From Anaeromyces robustus (lineage: Eukaryota > Neocallimastigomycota > Neocallimastigomycetes > Neocallimastigales > Neocallimastigaceae): a stretch of DNA of 20,000 nt. Positions 1 through 10,869 of the stretch are shown here, piece after piece. Every line of letters starts with the position of its first letter. The stretch's first letter is position 1. The stretch covers positions 1 through 20,000 of the forward strand of contig MCFG01000172.1 in assembly GCA_002104895.1 (NCBI GenBank). Reading direction: 5' to 3'. Under the pieces are notes generated by a model, which was not told the origin of the DNA, did not search any database, and saw only the letters and a program-made list of their open reading frames with translations. Made by a program: the position numbers and the translations under genes.

Positions 1-15
1 AAAAGTAAATATTAA

Positions 16-470
16 AATGAGATGACTTTTGGAATTATTAAATGTTCCATATTAACTGTTAGACATGACAAGTCGGGATTTATTCATAAATAAGACCCTA
101 TCTTTTATTTATCAGGAATTGCAATTTCTAAAACAGATTGTTATATTTATCTTGACATTCCTTTTCGCAAGTCTTTTGATTTAAAATTTGCTAATAATAA
201 AATGAAAAATAAAGTTAATACGGCTTTGTTTTCGTTTCAAAAAAAAAAAAAAAAAAGATTTGATTCCTATTCCTCTTAAAAGAACTTTATTCTCTACAAA
301 ATTTATTGGACACCCTCCTCTTTCTGAGGACCTATACATTCATTCAATTGGATTGCTCAGAAGAGGTTGAATGCCTATCAATACACGGCGACGTTAAGGG
401 TATTTTACAACTCCATGATATCTTACTCGTATCTGAGTTGGACTTGGTAAAATTTCAAAGATACTAATTA
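16..470 (+). pseudogene. LINE reverse transcriptase, C-terminal remnant
   Basis: This is the end of a non-LTR retrotransposon reverse transcriptase, already decayed. From about 16 the frame reads NEMTFGIIKC, the usual LINE motif just after the YADD box. It continues to a YIYLDIPF stretch (about 142-168), the counterpart of the YxYLGIPF motif, and then to NKMKNKVNTALFSF (about 193-234), typical of the RT thumb. An in-frame TAA interrupts it near 91. An 18-base A run (239-256) shifts the frame, after which IPIPLKRTLFSTKFIG continues the same protein. More coding-like sequence in other frames runs to about 470. The catalytic palm would lie left of the window. Recognition rests on motif order, not on a search; the family within LINEs is not resolved. 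Confidence 0.75.
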
Positions 471-811
471 TTTACTCTATCGATTTGTTAAATGAATACT
501 ATATTATGAGCAATGATAATGTTAATTTATGAAGTTTCCATAATAACTGTTCTTTTTTCTAATAATATGTATAATCTAGATATGAAGAAAAATGAGATGT
601 ATGTATTTTTATTTTTTGTTTTTTATTTTTCATATATTTCTACAAATTATCAATGTATGAATCTAATGTAAATTACTTTTGCATTTTATTGTATTTTTTT
701 GTTTATTGTAGCTTAAGTAAAAAAATTAATTATTGTATGAGTTGATTCATTCAAAAGCATGTGTTTATATTTTATTAGATATTAGAAGAGTTATTTCTGA
801 ATTCTTCACCT
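471..811. other. AT-rich spacer after the RT remnant
   Basis: No gene or clear element is seen here. The stretch is T-rich with short poly-T runs. It probably represents the 3' untranslated tail of the LINE copy whose RT end lies at 16-470, but I find no counterpart of it upstream of the second long repeat at 4156. Confidence 0.4.
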
Positions 812-1472
812 TTTAAAATTTTTAAGATGGTTCTTTTTTTTTTTTTATTGATGAATTACTATAAACTAAATTCTAAAATAATATTATAATAATTATATGT
901 ACATTTTATAATTATAACAGAAAATATAAGAAGAGTATAAAATTTTAAAAAAACTTTTATAAAGAGTCTTTTATAGTTAGAAACACAGATTAAAAGATTA
1001 TCAATTTTGGAAAGTATTATTAAATCTTTTACAATTTTTAATTGTTTTAACAGACGAATTATTATATATATATATCTTTTTAAAAATATAATAAAAATTT
1101 TAAAGTTAATATTAAATATACATATTAATTTTTTTTGTACAGGAACCAATTAAATACTAAATATTAACAATAGTAATTTCTTTAAAATAATCTTGGAAAT
1201 AAGTTTTTTTATTGTTTTACTCTCAAAATTTAGTAAAAAGAATTAAGTATATTAAATATTTTGTTTGAAGTTTTTCTTTATATGAATTTTTTATTTTATA
1301 TTCATACTAAATTATTATAAATTATAATAGATTTGTATTTTAAATTTTATTTATTGTTTCCCAAAAAATTAATATATACTTTGTAAAATTATACTAAAAT
1401 GAAAAAAATTGTTATACATGTTATAATAATTAATTATTTTATGTATGATTATAAAATTATTATTTAATTTAT
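812..1472. repeat. Long direct repeat, copy A (about 660 bp)
   Basis: This segment is repeated in the same orientation at 4156-4802. The two start alike (TTTAAAATTTTTAAGATGG) and stay alignable to the end, with many small insertions and deletions and scattered substitutions. By eye identity is roughly 85 to 90 percent. The termini are not TG...CA, and I see no target-site duplication outside the pair, so this is not a canonical LTR. The right end of copy A runs straight into the start of the LINE-derived reading frame at about 1445. It could be a LINE untranslated region present in two tandem insertions, or the terminal repeat of an unusual element. Confidence 0.85.
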
Positions 1473-2940
1473 CTATGTTTGTGGATGGAATTGACAATAA
1501 CAATACTGGTATTATTTTCATCAATGACCTTCATTCTTGGACCAATGGGTATATGATGTATTTTCTGGAATCTAAATTTAAGGAGTTCAAAAAGTTTATT
1601 CTATCAATGAGTTCTAGAGGAGGTTGGTATTTCAGAATTAAGGTTCTATCATCTAAGTTCAATTTTGCTAAATTTAAAAAGAAATTTGAATCACATGTCT
1701 CAAATATTCACTTATCATATTACAAATACTTTCATTATATTCGAAAAAAGATCTCTTCAACAGATCAGAAATCAATTATTTTCTCCTTCAACAAACTTCA
1801 CTGAATCAATTAAAAATAAAAGTACTTTTTCGATTTCTTCAACATCAACATCTTCATCATTTATTTCTCCAGATTTTCTTCAACACAATTCATTAGTTAA
1901 TATACACTTTCGTATCAATTTTCTTAACTCAATTAGAGATAAGTTTACTTTTTGTCTCAGTTGGAATACTAATGGTCGAAATCACGAAAAAAGAAATAAT
2001 ATCAAATATTTTATTACCTTTTTTAAACCTTTTTTTCTCTGTTTTCAAGAAACAAATAATGGCTCTGATGCTAATAGTAGTCAACCATGTAAAATCACTA
2101 TTCCCAGTTACAGATATTTTGTTAGAAGAGCTGTTGATAATATTCCAGGTATGAGAGGTTTATTTCTAGTATATCATAAATTTTGTCAGGAAATACTTAA
2201 AGAAAATTTCTTTAATTATATTATATCTTTAATTAATTTTAATATCTATGACTCTAAAAGCTCTGTTTGTATGATAGGTTTATTGATCCATCTAATTCAA
2301 TTGCTGATGATCTAGGAATTACCTCTTCTACTGAAACAAGAAGTCAATGTTCCGGATGTCATGTAATATTTACTATCTTCAAAGAATAGAAAGTTTGAAA
2401 TATCGCCAAATTAAAAGTGCCATATGGATTATAAACCTAATCAATTTCTTATTATTGTTGCATCTTATGATAAATTATGCAAATCTATTCATAAAAATTG
2501 TATTGAGTTTAGAAGAGAAAACTATTTATTTTAGATGAAATTAGGTCGAGAGACTACCTTAAACAATGATAGCTGAAAATCTTGGTTGTAGATTAAGAAG
2601 AATATTAAAAATAATAATCAGGAGTTATTTATACCTCATCCTGTCAGAGATCATCACAATAACTTAGTGTATAGTACCAAGAATCAGTTAGATGTTTGGT
2701 ATGATTATTATATGAAACTCAACTATTATTCTACCGGACATAACATGAATAAAAATTTTTGGTTGAATTCTCTTGTTATTAATGGTATAAAGTATAGTAA
2801 TAACATAGAATGAATGGGATATTAACCAAGATGTTAATAGCGAAGAAATTAAAAAAGGCTATCCTTTCTATTCCTAATTTTTAAGCCTTGTGTCCCGATT
2901 AGTGAAGAATCGAAGTGAAGATAGTTAAACTGTAATTTAC
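1445..2940 (+). pseudogene. Decayed LINE ORF2: endonuclease, linker, start of RT
   Basis: This is a broken non-LTR retrotransposon polyprotein. An opening segment (1445-1804) has no recognised domain. In an overlapping frame an AP-type endonuclease begins with SWNTNG (1959-1976), carrying the N-terminal Asn. CFQETN, with the metal-binding Glu at 2049-2051, follows at the usual spacing. The frame then breaks. A piece reading MDYKPN...VASYDKL near 2424-2480 matches the endonuclease C-terminal region. A linker ending in STGHNMNKNFW (about 2729-2761) and the segment EEIKKAILSIPN (about 2839-2875) resemble the stretch just before RT motif 0/1 in LINEs. Stop codons and at least three frameshifts make it non-functional. 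It is assigned by motif order; no complete domain is intact. Confidence 0.72.
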
Positions 2941-4155
2941 TTAATTATTAGAAAATAGTTAAGTGAATTACAATTTAAAGATATTGAATAAAGAATTAAA
3001 ATTTCATATAATAGTTGTTTTGTTATATTATTGTTTAGGTATATTATTTATTTTAATTTATTGTATCTTTAAGGAATTTAGCATTCCTTCATTATTAGCT
3101 AAATATGCTATAGCTCAAGTAAAATACTTTAATAAATGAAAGGAAGTTTTATTTTTAAATTCAGAATTAGTTAATAATATATGTAATACTATTAGAAAAT
3201 AGTTAAGTGGATATTAGGAACAAAAGTGTGGATATGAAACTGATTCTAAAGTTGTTAATGACATAAAGATGACATGACCTTGTCTTAACATATGCTGTTT
3301 TAATATTAATAGTAAAGAGAATTGATTACGACAAGAGTGATATATATTTGTCATTATATAACAAAAAGGATTACTCTTGACAACACTAATAAAATCATTA
3401 TTATTTAAATTAGTGTTATCTCTTATTTTACGTAAATATTTAAAAAAAACTATCTAAAAAATTAAAAAAGGAATTATATAAACTAGGAAATAAAATTTCG
3501 ACCGAAAATCTTTAATAAGTAACATTTCATTAACCCATAATCTGGGACCTTATTGAAAGGCATTATGCTTGTTGTCTACAAAAGGCAATATATATTATTT
3601 AATAAATTTAAAACCAATATTTCTAATTTCGGCGATGTTGATAATATGCAGAATGCTAACTCAATTTGTATTATTATTATTATTATTAATATTAATATTA
3701 TTATGATTATAATTATTATTAATATTATTATTATTACTTTTAATATTTATTATATTATTTTGGTTAGTTTAATTTTACTTTTATACTTATTTTTTATATT
3801 ATTATTTTTTTATTTTAATACCTACATTATAGTAATAAAATACAATAAAGATTATATATAATTGTCTTTTCAAAAAAAAAAAAAAAAAATGAAAATAAAA
3901 ACAATATACATATTGTTTATTGAAATTTTTATATTAGAGTACTTATAGATAATATATATATATATATATAATTTTATTGATAACCTATAGACAGGAAGCC
4001 ATTAAATATACTTAATAAAGTATATTTAATACCCCAATTCTGATATGTACATTTCATAAATACATAATGCCTATTAAGGAGACCATTAATAATTAGATAT
4101 TAGATATTAACTTTGTAGTCTTCATTGAAATTCCTTAAATTGTATCATAAATCCA
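2941..4155. other. Degenerate interior between LINE remnant and second repeat
   Basis: The reverse transcriptase of the second LINE copy would be expected here, but I could not recognise its core motifs. The stretch is full of stops in all frames. It contains small inverted repeats and a repeated 19-mer near 2947 and 3191, an ATT-rich run (about 3670-3740), a poly-A run (about 3872-3888) and a short TA run (about 3953-3971). A 102-codon open frame at 3553-3861 is mostly Ile and Asn from ATT/AAT repeats and does not look like a gene. Confidence 0.5.
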
Positions 4156-4802
4156 TTTAAAATTTTTAAGATGGTTCTTTTTTTTTTTTTTTTATTGATG
4201 AATTACTATGAATATTTTAGCCAAACTAAATTCTAAAATAATATTATTATAATTATATGTACATTTTATAGTTATAATCTATAAGAACAGGAAATATAAG
4301 AAAAATATAAAAATTTAAAAAAACATTTATAAAGAGTCTTTTATAGTTAGAAGTAGAGATTAAGGATTGTTAATCTTGGAAAGTATTATTAAATCTTTTA
4401 CTATTTTTAATTGTTTTTTACAGGCGAATTATTATATATATAATAATTTTAAAGTTAATATTAAATATACATATTAATTTTTTTATACAGGAACCAATTA
4501 AATACAAAGTAATTGATAAAAGTAATTTCTTTAAAAGTTTTTTATCGATTTACTCTCAAAATTTAGTAGTAAAAAAAACAAGTATATTAAATATTTTACT
4601 TTATATGAATTTTTTATTTTGTAGCCATTCTAAATTATTATAAATTATAATATAATAGATTTGTATTTAAATTTTTATTTATTGTTTCCCAAAGAATTAA
4701 TATATACTATGTAAAATTTTACTAAAATGAAAAAAAAAATTGTTATACATGTTATAATAATTAATTATTTTAATGTATAATTATAATTATTATTCAATTT
4801 AT
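4156..4802. repeat. Long direct repeat, copy B (about 650 bp)
   Basis: Second copy of the repeat at 812-1472, same orientation. Compared with copy A it has an extra segment of about 12 bases near 4210 and another near 4280. It lacks a T/A-rich stretch that copy A has near 1065-1100. Well-matched islands include the block around 4337-4357 (against 962-982) and the block near 4738-4767 (against 1408-1437). Divergence by many small indels implies an old duplication rather than a fresh insertion. Confidence 0.85.
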
Positions 4803-4982
4803 GTACGATATCCATAATTCATTCATTTTTTTTTTTTACACAAAAATCTAATTTTATTTTATTTTATTATTTTTTTTTAAAGAAAATAAAATTTGAATAT
4901 AATAAATTTTATTATATAATGTTATATTATTATTATTATTATTATTATTAATGAAATAAGTTAAAGAATATTAATTATTTTC

Positions 4983-5013
<31 letters not shown>

Positions 5014-5295
5014 GAAAAACGGAATTTAGAAAATATTATTAAAAGTTTAATTTATAATATATTTAAATAAATTATAAGAATTTTAGTAATGGAAATATCC
5101 TATTTTCTATTGATTTGCATCCTTTTTTTGACGATTTTCTTGTATTCAAGGATTTACGAATTTTTAATATAAATATTAAGATAGATATAAGAAAAAATTA
5201 TTGCCTAATAAATTCAATTATATATAAAATAGATTTTTTATTATTTTCTATTCGGATATAAAATATTATTAAATTAATTTAATAATATTGGAATA

Positions 5296-5337
5296 AATAA
5301 ACAAACAAACAAACAAACAAACAAACAAACAAACAAA

Positions 5338-5392
<55 letters not shown>

Positions 5393-5396
5393 ATAT
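5296..5396. repeat. Compound microsatellite (AAAC)n-(AAAT)n
   Basis: About nine copies of AAAC (to about 5335) change without a break of register into about fifteen copies of AAAT (to about 5396). The switch involves only C to T within the same 4-bp phase. Confidence 0.95.
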
Positions 5397-5932
5397 ATAA
5401 ATATATAAATAAATAAAATGTATTGATAAATATAAATAAATATATAATAAATTAAATAACTATTTTTTTATATCATGTTTAAAGAATAACTTTTATATAA
5501 TATTTATAATATATTAAATATTTAATTAAATTCATTTAATAGTGAGAGGATTATTTATAAAAATAGATTTGTTTTTATTAAGTACATATATATAAACATA
5601 GTAAATATATCTGAAATTTGTCTATATATATCGAATTTATATAGCGTTATTTAATATATTTTTTTTTGTATAATAAAAAATGTTTTTTTTTTAATAAAAA
5701 ATGTTTTCATCTTATTAATAAATTATAAAAATTTTTTTTTGTAATATTGACCCTACTAAAAAAGAAAATAATATTAAAATATACCTTTTTTTATGATATC
5801 ATTTTGGATATCTACCTAAATCATTAATTATTATTATTATTAAGTAATTTTTAATAAAAAAATTAATTAATTAAACATAAATATATAAACAAAATTTTTA
5901 TATTTTATTTGTTTTTTAATATAAATTATAAA

Positions 5933-5974
5933 ATAATAAATAATAAATAATAAATAATAAATAATAAATAATAA
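5933..5974. repeat. 7-bp tandem repeat (ATAATAA) x6
   Basis: Six perfect copies of a heptamer, unlike the tri-, tetra- and pentanucleotide arrays elsewhere in the window. Confidence 0.9.
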
Positions 5975-6012
5975 ATATTCTTCATGTTTTAAAGTTTAAA
6001 AACTTTATTTAG

Positions 6013-6110
6013 TTAGTTATTATTCGTGTAACATTGGTGGAGTTTGCTTATAATATGGCTTTATAACAGAAAATCAAAAAAATATTATTGTGTTACACGA
6101 AATTAACTAA
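6013..6110. repeat. Inverted repeat / hairpin with 20-bp arms
   Basis: The left arm (6013-6033) contains TTCGTGTAACA and the right arm (6091-6110) contains its exact complement. The match extends through TTAGTTA with a one-base length difference. The 57-base interior has more G and C than anything nearby. It may be a small non-autonomous transposon (MITE-like), a hairpin RNA or a structured regulatory site. The sequence alone does not decide. Confidence 0.7.
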
Positions 6111-7683
6111 AATTGTATATAATCAAGTTAATTTATATTATAATTTTTATAATTTTATTAAATAAATATATAAATAAATAATATTTTATATTTAAATTAT
6201 ATTTATTAATTTATTTGTTTTTTTACTTTTATTTTATGAGTATTAAATAATAAAGACAGTTTTATAATAATAAATTTCGTTATTTATATATATAAATAAA
6301 AATTATGTTTATTAATGATATATTTTTTTACTTTGTATATTTATCTAAATATTTTATTATTCTAAAATATAATACAAAAAATCCTAGAATATAACAATAC
6401 AAAAAATAATATAATATTATTATTATTATTAAATAGTAATTAATAGAAAAAAAAAAAAAACACTTTTTGTATTTATGAATTGTAACAATATCATAATATA
6501 TCATGCTTTTTTCCATTTTATAATAATAAAAATTTTTTATTGATTCTATTGGTATACAAAAATTTTAATTTAATATTAAATTATTAATATATTTTTATGT
6601 ATATTATATATATATTATATATCATAAAGATCATTAATAATATATAAAGTATAAAATTATTAAATAAAATTTATTATATTATTAATATTAATATTAATAT
6701 ATATTAAAATTTTTTATATAATGTTTAAAATATATTAAAAATACAATTATTTTTAAAAAAAAGAAAAAAAAGTAAAAAAAGAAAATGAATTGTAATTGTA
6801 ATTTTTAATATAAATATTACAATATTTCTCTTTAAAGTTTTTTTTATTTTTTAAATTTATTTGAATGAAATTTAATGAATGAAATATAATAAAAAAAAGT
6901 TTTTTTTTTCTTTCTTTTTTTTTTTTCTTTTCTATGAAAATGAAATAAAAAAATATATTAATATTAAAAAAGTTTTATTATTGTGTAAGCTTTTTTTATT
7001 ATTATAATAATGTCTATACATTTTCAGTAAAAATTAAGTAAGTGTCTAATATATATTAATATTATTGTTAATATATCTATTTTAATTTTCATAAATATAT
7101 CTTTTAGATAATAATTATATAAGAAATTATTATTACAAAATTATTATAATGAGATTTTAATTTGTTTAAAATTATTGAAGTTTCTAATTAACAATTTATT
7201 TATAATATTTTTTTATATATATTCACAGGATAAATAAATAAAAAAAAAAAAAAAAAAAAAAAAGAAAAAAAGTAAAAAAGAAAAATAAAAATAAAAATAA
7301 AATTAAAATTAAAAATAAAAATAAAAATAAAAATAAAACATTAATAATAAATATTAAATAATAAGTAATAATAAATAATATAAAACAAATAATCATATAA
7401 AACAAAAATAAAAAATAATAAAAAAAATATAACAGAAAATATTAATAATATTAATAATAAAGCATAAGAAACCAAATATATAAAGTTTCAAATATATAAA
7501 AAAAGAGAAACATAAAGTCCATTAATAAACAAACAAACAAACAAACAAAAAAATTAAACTAAAAAATAAGGACGAAAACTATTAATAATAAAAAAACATA
7601 GATAAATTACTAAAAAATTTCATATTTTATAAGAGAATTATAATAAGCATAATTAAATAATTAAATAATAATAATATTGAAAA
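6111..7683. other. Gene-free AT-rich region upstream of membrane-protein gene
   Basis: No supported gene. Contents are TA- and ATT-rich runs, a T-rich block (about 6899-6933), and an A-rich purine block (about 7231-7340) built of A runs with AAAAAT units. There is a short ACAA array (about 7526-7550), and the last 130 bases are A-rich before the start codon at 7684. The promoter and 5' untranslated region of the next gene should lie in the last few hundred bases, but TATA-like strings are too common here to pick one. Confidence 0.5.
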
Positions 7684-8882
7684 ATGGCACTTTATAAAAG
7701 TCTTTTCAATAGTTTATCCGATGTGACTAATAAAGCACAATATTTTAATCCATTCTTTTCATGGATAATAGTTACTTATACTTATTTTTCAATTGGGGCA
7801 CGAGGCGGTGCAATTTGGAGATATCTTTATATTGTAACTACATTAGGTTTTATGGCTATTTGTTGTAATGCTTTTTATACACTATCAGAGAAAGTTGTAA
7901 TACATAATGATCGTGATTATTTATATGCTGTTAAATTAACATGGATTGAAGGCTTTTTATGGACTTTTAATGAATGGGGTTACATTTATATAAACTATGT
8001 AAAAATTAGGAGTTGCATAAGAAAGTTAAAGAATAAGTTCTATACTTTTGGAATGTATGGACTTTTAGTTTATGGATTGATTATAAGAGTTATTTTATGT
8101 AGTTTGGATTATAATTATAGAATAGAGAGATACAATAATGGTTTCAATGATCTTTCTGATGCAAGAGTAAATGAATGGAATACAAAAAAGAATCATGCTC
8201 ATTTTGCTATGTATTTTCCATTTGGTATAATTTCATTTATATTTATATATCATATTGCTATTGAACTTATGGGTGAAAATGATAAATATACAAGAAATAT
8301 TCTTACAATACTTCTTCATAGTACTCTTACTAGAATGCTTTTTGGTAATTAATATATAATTTATTTATTTATAGAATTATATTTTAATACATAAATTATA
8401 TTGGTAATTTTTAAATAATAAATACTAAATATATATTTATATATATATAATATATAACAGTATCTCTACTATTTATTGGATTTGCTTTTATTGTTAATTT
8501 CCCACATGTAGGATGGAGTGGATTTCTAAGAGATTTAATATGGAGAATTAAAGGAAATTTAGGTATAATATTTTTAATTGATTTATTACTTATACGTGTA
8601 GAACTTGATGATAATAGAATAAATATGCAAGAAGAAGAAATTCAAAAAATTAATGATGAAAATTCAGAAATAAAAAAAAGTATATTGAGAGAATTTAAAG
8701 AATTAGGTATTATACCAAATCCTAATAGTTATAGAAAACCAATACGACCATCATCTCATAGATATAATTATAATATTAGTAATGATATATCTCCATTAAC
8801 TCCCGCAGCACAAGTTACATCTGTAATAACAATGAGTGATATATCATATAGTAATAATTCAAAAAATATAAAATATGGATAA
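7684..8882 (+). CDS. Two-exon gene, seven-transmembrane-like protein, function unknown
   Basis: Exon 1 is 7684-8344 and exon 2 is 8461-8882, joined across a 116-bp GTAATT...ACAG intron with matching phase (1). The product is 360 residues. The start is well placed: an in-frame TGA lies one codon upstream, and the ATG has A at -3 and G at +4. Hydrophobic segments lie at about residues 22-38, 47-67, 85-105, 122-142, 175-195, 206-234 and 252-269, a seven-segment pattern. A charged, probably cytosolic tail (270-360) has a helical Glu/Lys part (277-302) and a Ser/Thr-rich end. The intron interrupts segment six. There is no obvious signal peptide and no recognised motif; short motifs such as ARGGAIWRY (39-47) could be family signatures. 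A receptor-like or transporter-like membrane protein is possible, but I cannot name a family. The gene structure is more certain than any function. Confidence 0.85.
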
Positions 8883-9777
8883 AAAATATTGAAAATATTA
8901 TTTAATATATATATATATATATATATATAATTTACGTATGATATATATATATTAATTAATGTTAAAATAATAATTTTATAAATATATTTATTTATATACA
9001 TATTTTTTAATAATAGATATTCTCTTTTTATATATATATATATATTTATTATATAAATCAATAGGATTTATTGATAAATAATTTCTTTATTTATTTTTTT
9101 TTATTTTTATTATTATATAAATTTTTGATTCAATTTAGAAAGTTTTATTATTATTTTTTATTAATGATAGTAGTAAAAAATAATTAAAGATTTAGAAAAA
9201 AAAAAATGAAAATATAAAATAAATAAAATGATTATACCATATCTTAATATATATATATATATACATATATATTTTATATACTAACGTTTAACTCAAGATC
9301 GATTAAAAAAAAAAGTAATAATATTTAAAATATAGTTATAAATTAATGTTTTTAATATATAAGGTTCATATTTATACCAAATCAAATCAAAATTAAAATA
9401 AAAAATAAAGATACTATTAAAATACAACTAAATGAAAATGTTAAATAAAATATGTTTTATAACAATAATATGAAATGTTAAATATGTTTTTATAATAATA
9501 ATAATAATAATATAAAATGCTAATATTTATATATATATATATATATATTTTATAATATTTTATATTATAAAGACAAATATTATTAAAGATTCTTTAAGCT
9601 GTTTATTATTATTTAATAGTTTTAATAAAAACATAATTAAATATTTCATCAGAAATTTTTTAGTGTAGATGAGAATAATTAAACTACTTAAATCTTTTTT
9701 AACTATTTCCATTATTTAGTAATTTATTAAAATATTATTATTTAATATATATTTATTATTTAACTAAATGTTCATTG
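8883..9777. other. AT-rich spacer downstream of membrane-protein gene
   Basis: No gene seen. It holds several (TA)n runs (about 8904-8929, 9033-9046, 9248-9262, 9531-9548) and an AAT run (about 9492-9511). It also has a loosely duplicated segment of about 35 bases near 9430-9500. The 3' end of the upstream transcript lies somewhere here; AATAAA-like strings are uninformative at this base composition. Confidence 0.5.
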
Positions 9778-10031
9778 AAAATATTACATATAATAATATA
9801 GTATTATAAATTAAAATAAGAACTTATAATGAAATATATAAATAATTTTTAATAATACTATATTATTATATGTAATATTTTGCAAAACTTATAAATTAAA
9901 ATAAGAACTTATAATGAAATATATAAATAATTTTTAATAATACTATATTATTATATGTAATATTTTGCAAAACTTATAAATTAAAATAAGAACTTATAAT
10001 GAAATATAAATAATTTTTAATAAGTTTTGCA
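9778..10031. repeat. Alternating inverted/tandem repeat array, 85-bp unit
   Basis: Three copies of a core of about 44 bases recur with an 85-bp period (core starts near 9808, 9893 and 9978). A 30-base arm A (9778-9807) precedes the first core and its perfect complement A' (9852-9881) follows it. A' also follows the second core. A 10-12 base arm B (from about 9882 and 9967) precedes cores two and three, and its complement B' (about 10020-10031) follows the third. The order is therefore A-core-A'-B-core-A'-B-core-B'. Copy three has a 2-bp deletion inside the core. No coding potential. Confidence 0.9.
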
Positions 10032-10146
10032 CAACTTTATAATATAATGAATATTAATTAAATTTCATTTATAAAAATGACCTAACCATAATATAATTTT
10101 TCAAACAGTTAATTTAAATTTATAAATTAATAAATTAATATTTCAT

Positions 10147-10281
<135 letters not shown>

Positions 10282-10869
10282 AATTATTATCATCATGTAA
10301 TTATGTAATAGTAAAATAGTAAAATAGTAAAATATTAATTAATTTATTGTAAATTAAAATTATTGAAATATATTGAAATAGTATAATAATAAGTAAACTA
10401 ATAAAAGCATTAATGATAAAATATATATATATATAATAATTATTATAATAACTTTTAAATAATAGAAGTCAATTTATTTTTCTTTTATTCAATATGTGTT
10501 CTTTTAGATAAAAGACATGTATTATTTAATATTTTTGAAAAAGCAATAAATTGTTTTTTTTTCTTCTATTTTTTTATTTAATTTTTTTTGTGAAATAACA
10601 GTAAATAAATCATTAGTACAAGTAAATATATTGAAGTAATTATAATTATAATAATTAAATAAGATAACAATGTATATTTAATGTATTAACAATTAAATAT
10701 AATTTAACTTTTTTTAATAAAGAGATATTTTTAATTAAGTAAATTTTAAAGAACAAATAATATAAAGGATATATGTATTTAATATAGCACCTATAAATAA
10801 TATATATTATTAATTATTGAAATATATAAGGAAAACGAAAAAGAAAGGAATAATAAAATAATACATCAA
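10282..10869. other. Upstream region of the NTO1-like gene
   Basis: No gene seen. It contains a short GTAAAATA repeat (about 10311-10333), a (TA)n run (about 10422-10434) and T-rich stretches. The promoter and 5' leader of the gene starting at 10870 must lie here or further left, but no individual element stands out. An in-frame TAA at 10798-10800, with no other in-frame ATG after it, supports 10870 as the start unless there is an upstream 5' exon. Confidence 0.5.

Larger units (their letters stand above)
4803..6012. other. Gene-free AT-rich region with microsatellites
   Basis: No coding potential is visible on either strand. The sequence is almost wholly A and T. It contains homopolymer runs near 4827 and 4984-5013 and an ATT run at about 4929-4950. 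It also contains the compound AAAC/AAAT array and the 7-bp array listed separately. No transposon or RNA gene was recognised. Confidence 0.6.

Noticed and set aside
859-1149. 96-codon open frame on the minus strand
   Set aside because: It lies inside direct repeat A, is mostly Ile/Leu/Phe/Tyr from AT-rich DNA, and the matching part of repeat B has indels that break the frame.
3553-3861. 102-codon open frame on the plus strand
   Set aside because: More than half is Ile/Asn from ATT/AAT runs, with no domain and no sensible neighbours.
812-4802. Intact LTR retrotransposon
   Set aside because: No TG...CA ends, no target-site duplication, no clear primer-binding site after copy A, and the interior has LINE-type endonuclease motifs instead of gag-protease-integrase.
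7223-7405. 60-codon minus-strand frame of Phe/Leu
   Set aside because: It is the reverse reading of an A-rich block; pure low complexity.
8625-8882. Separate 85-codon gene starting at the internal ATG
   Set aside because: The frame is open upstream to an acceptor at 8460 and encodes further membrane segments in phase with exon 1, so it is the end of the two-exon gene.
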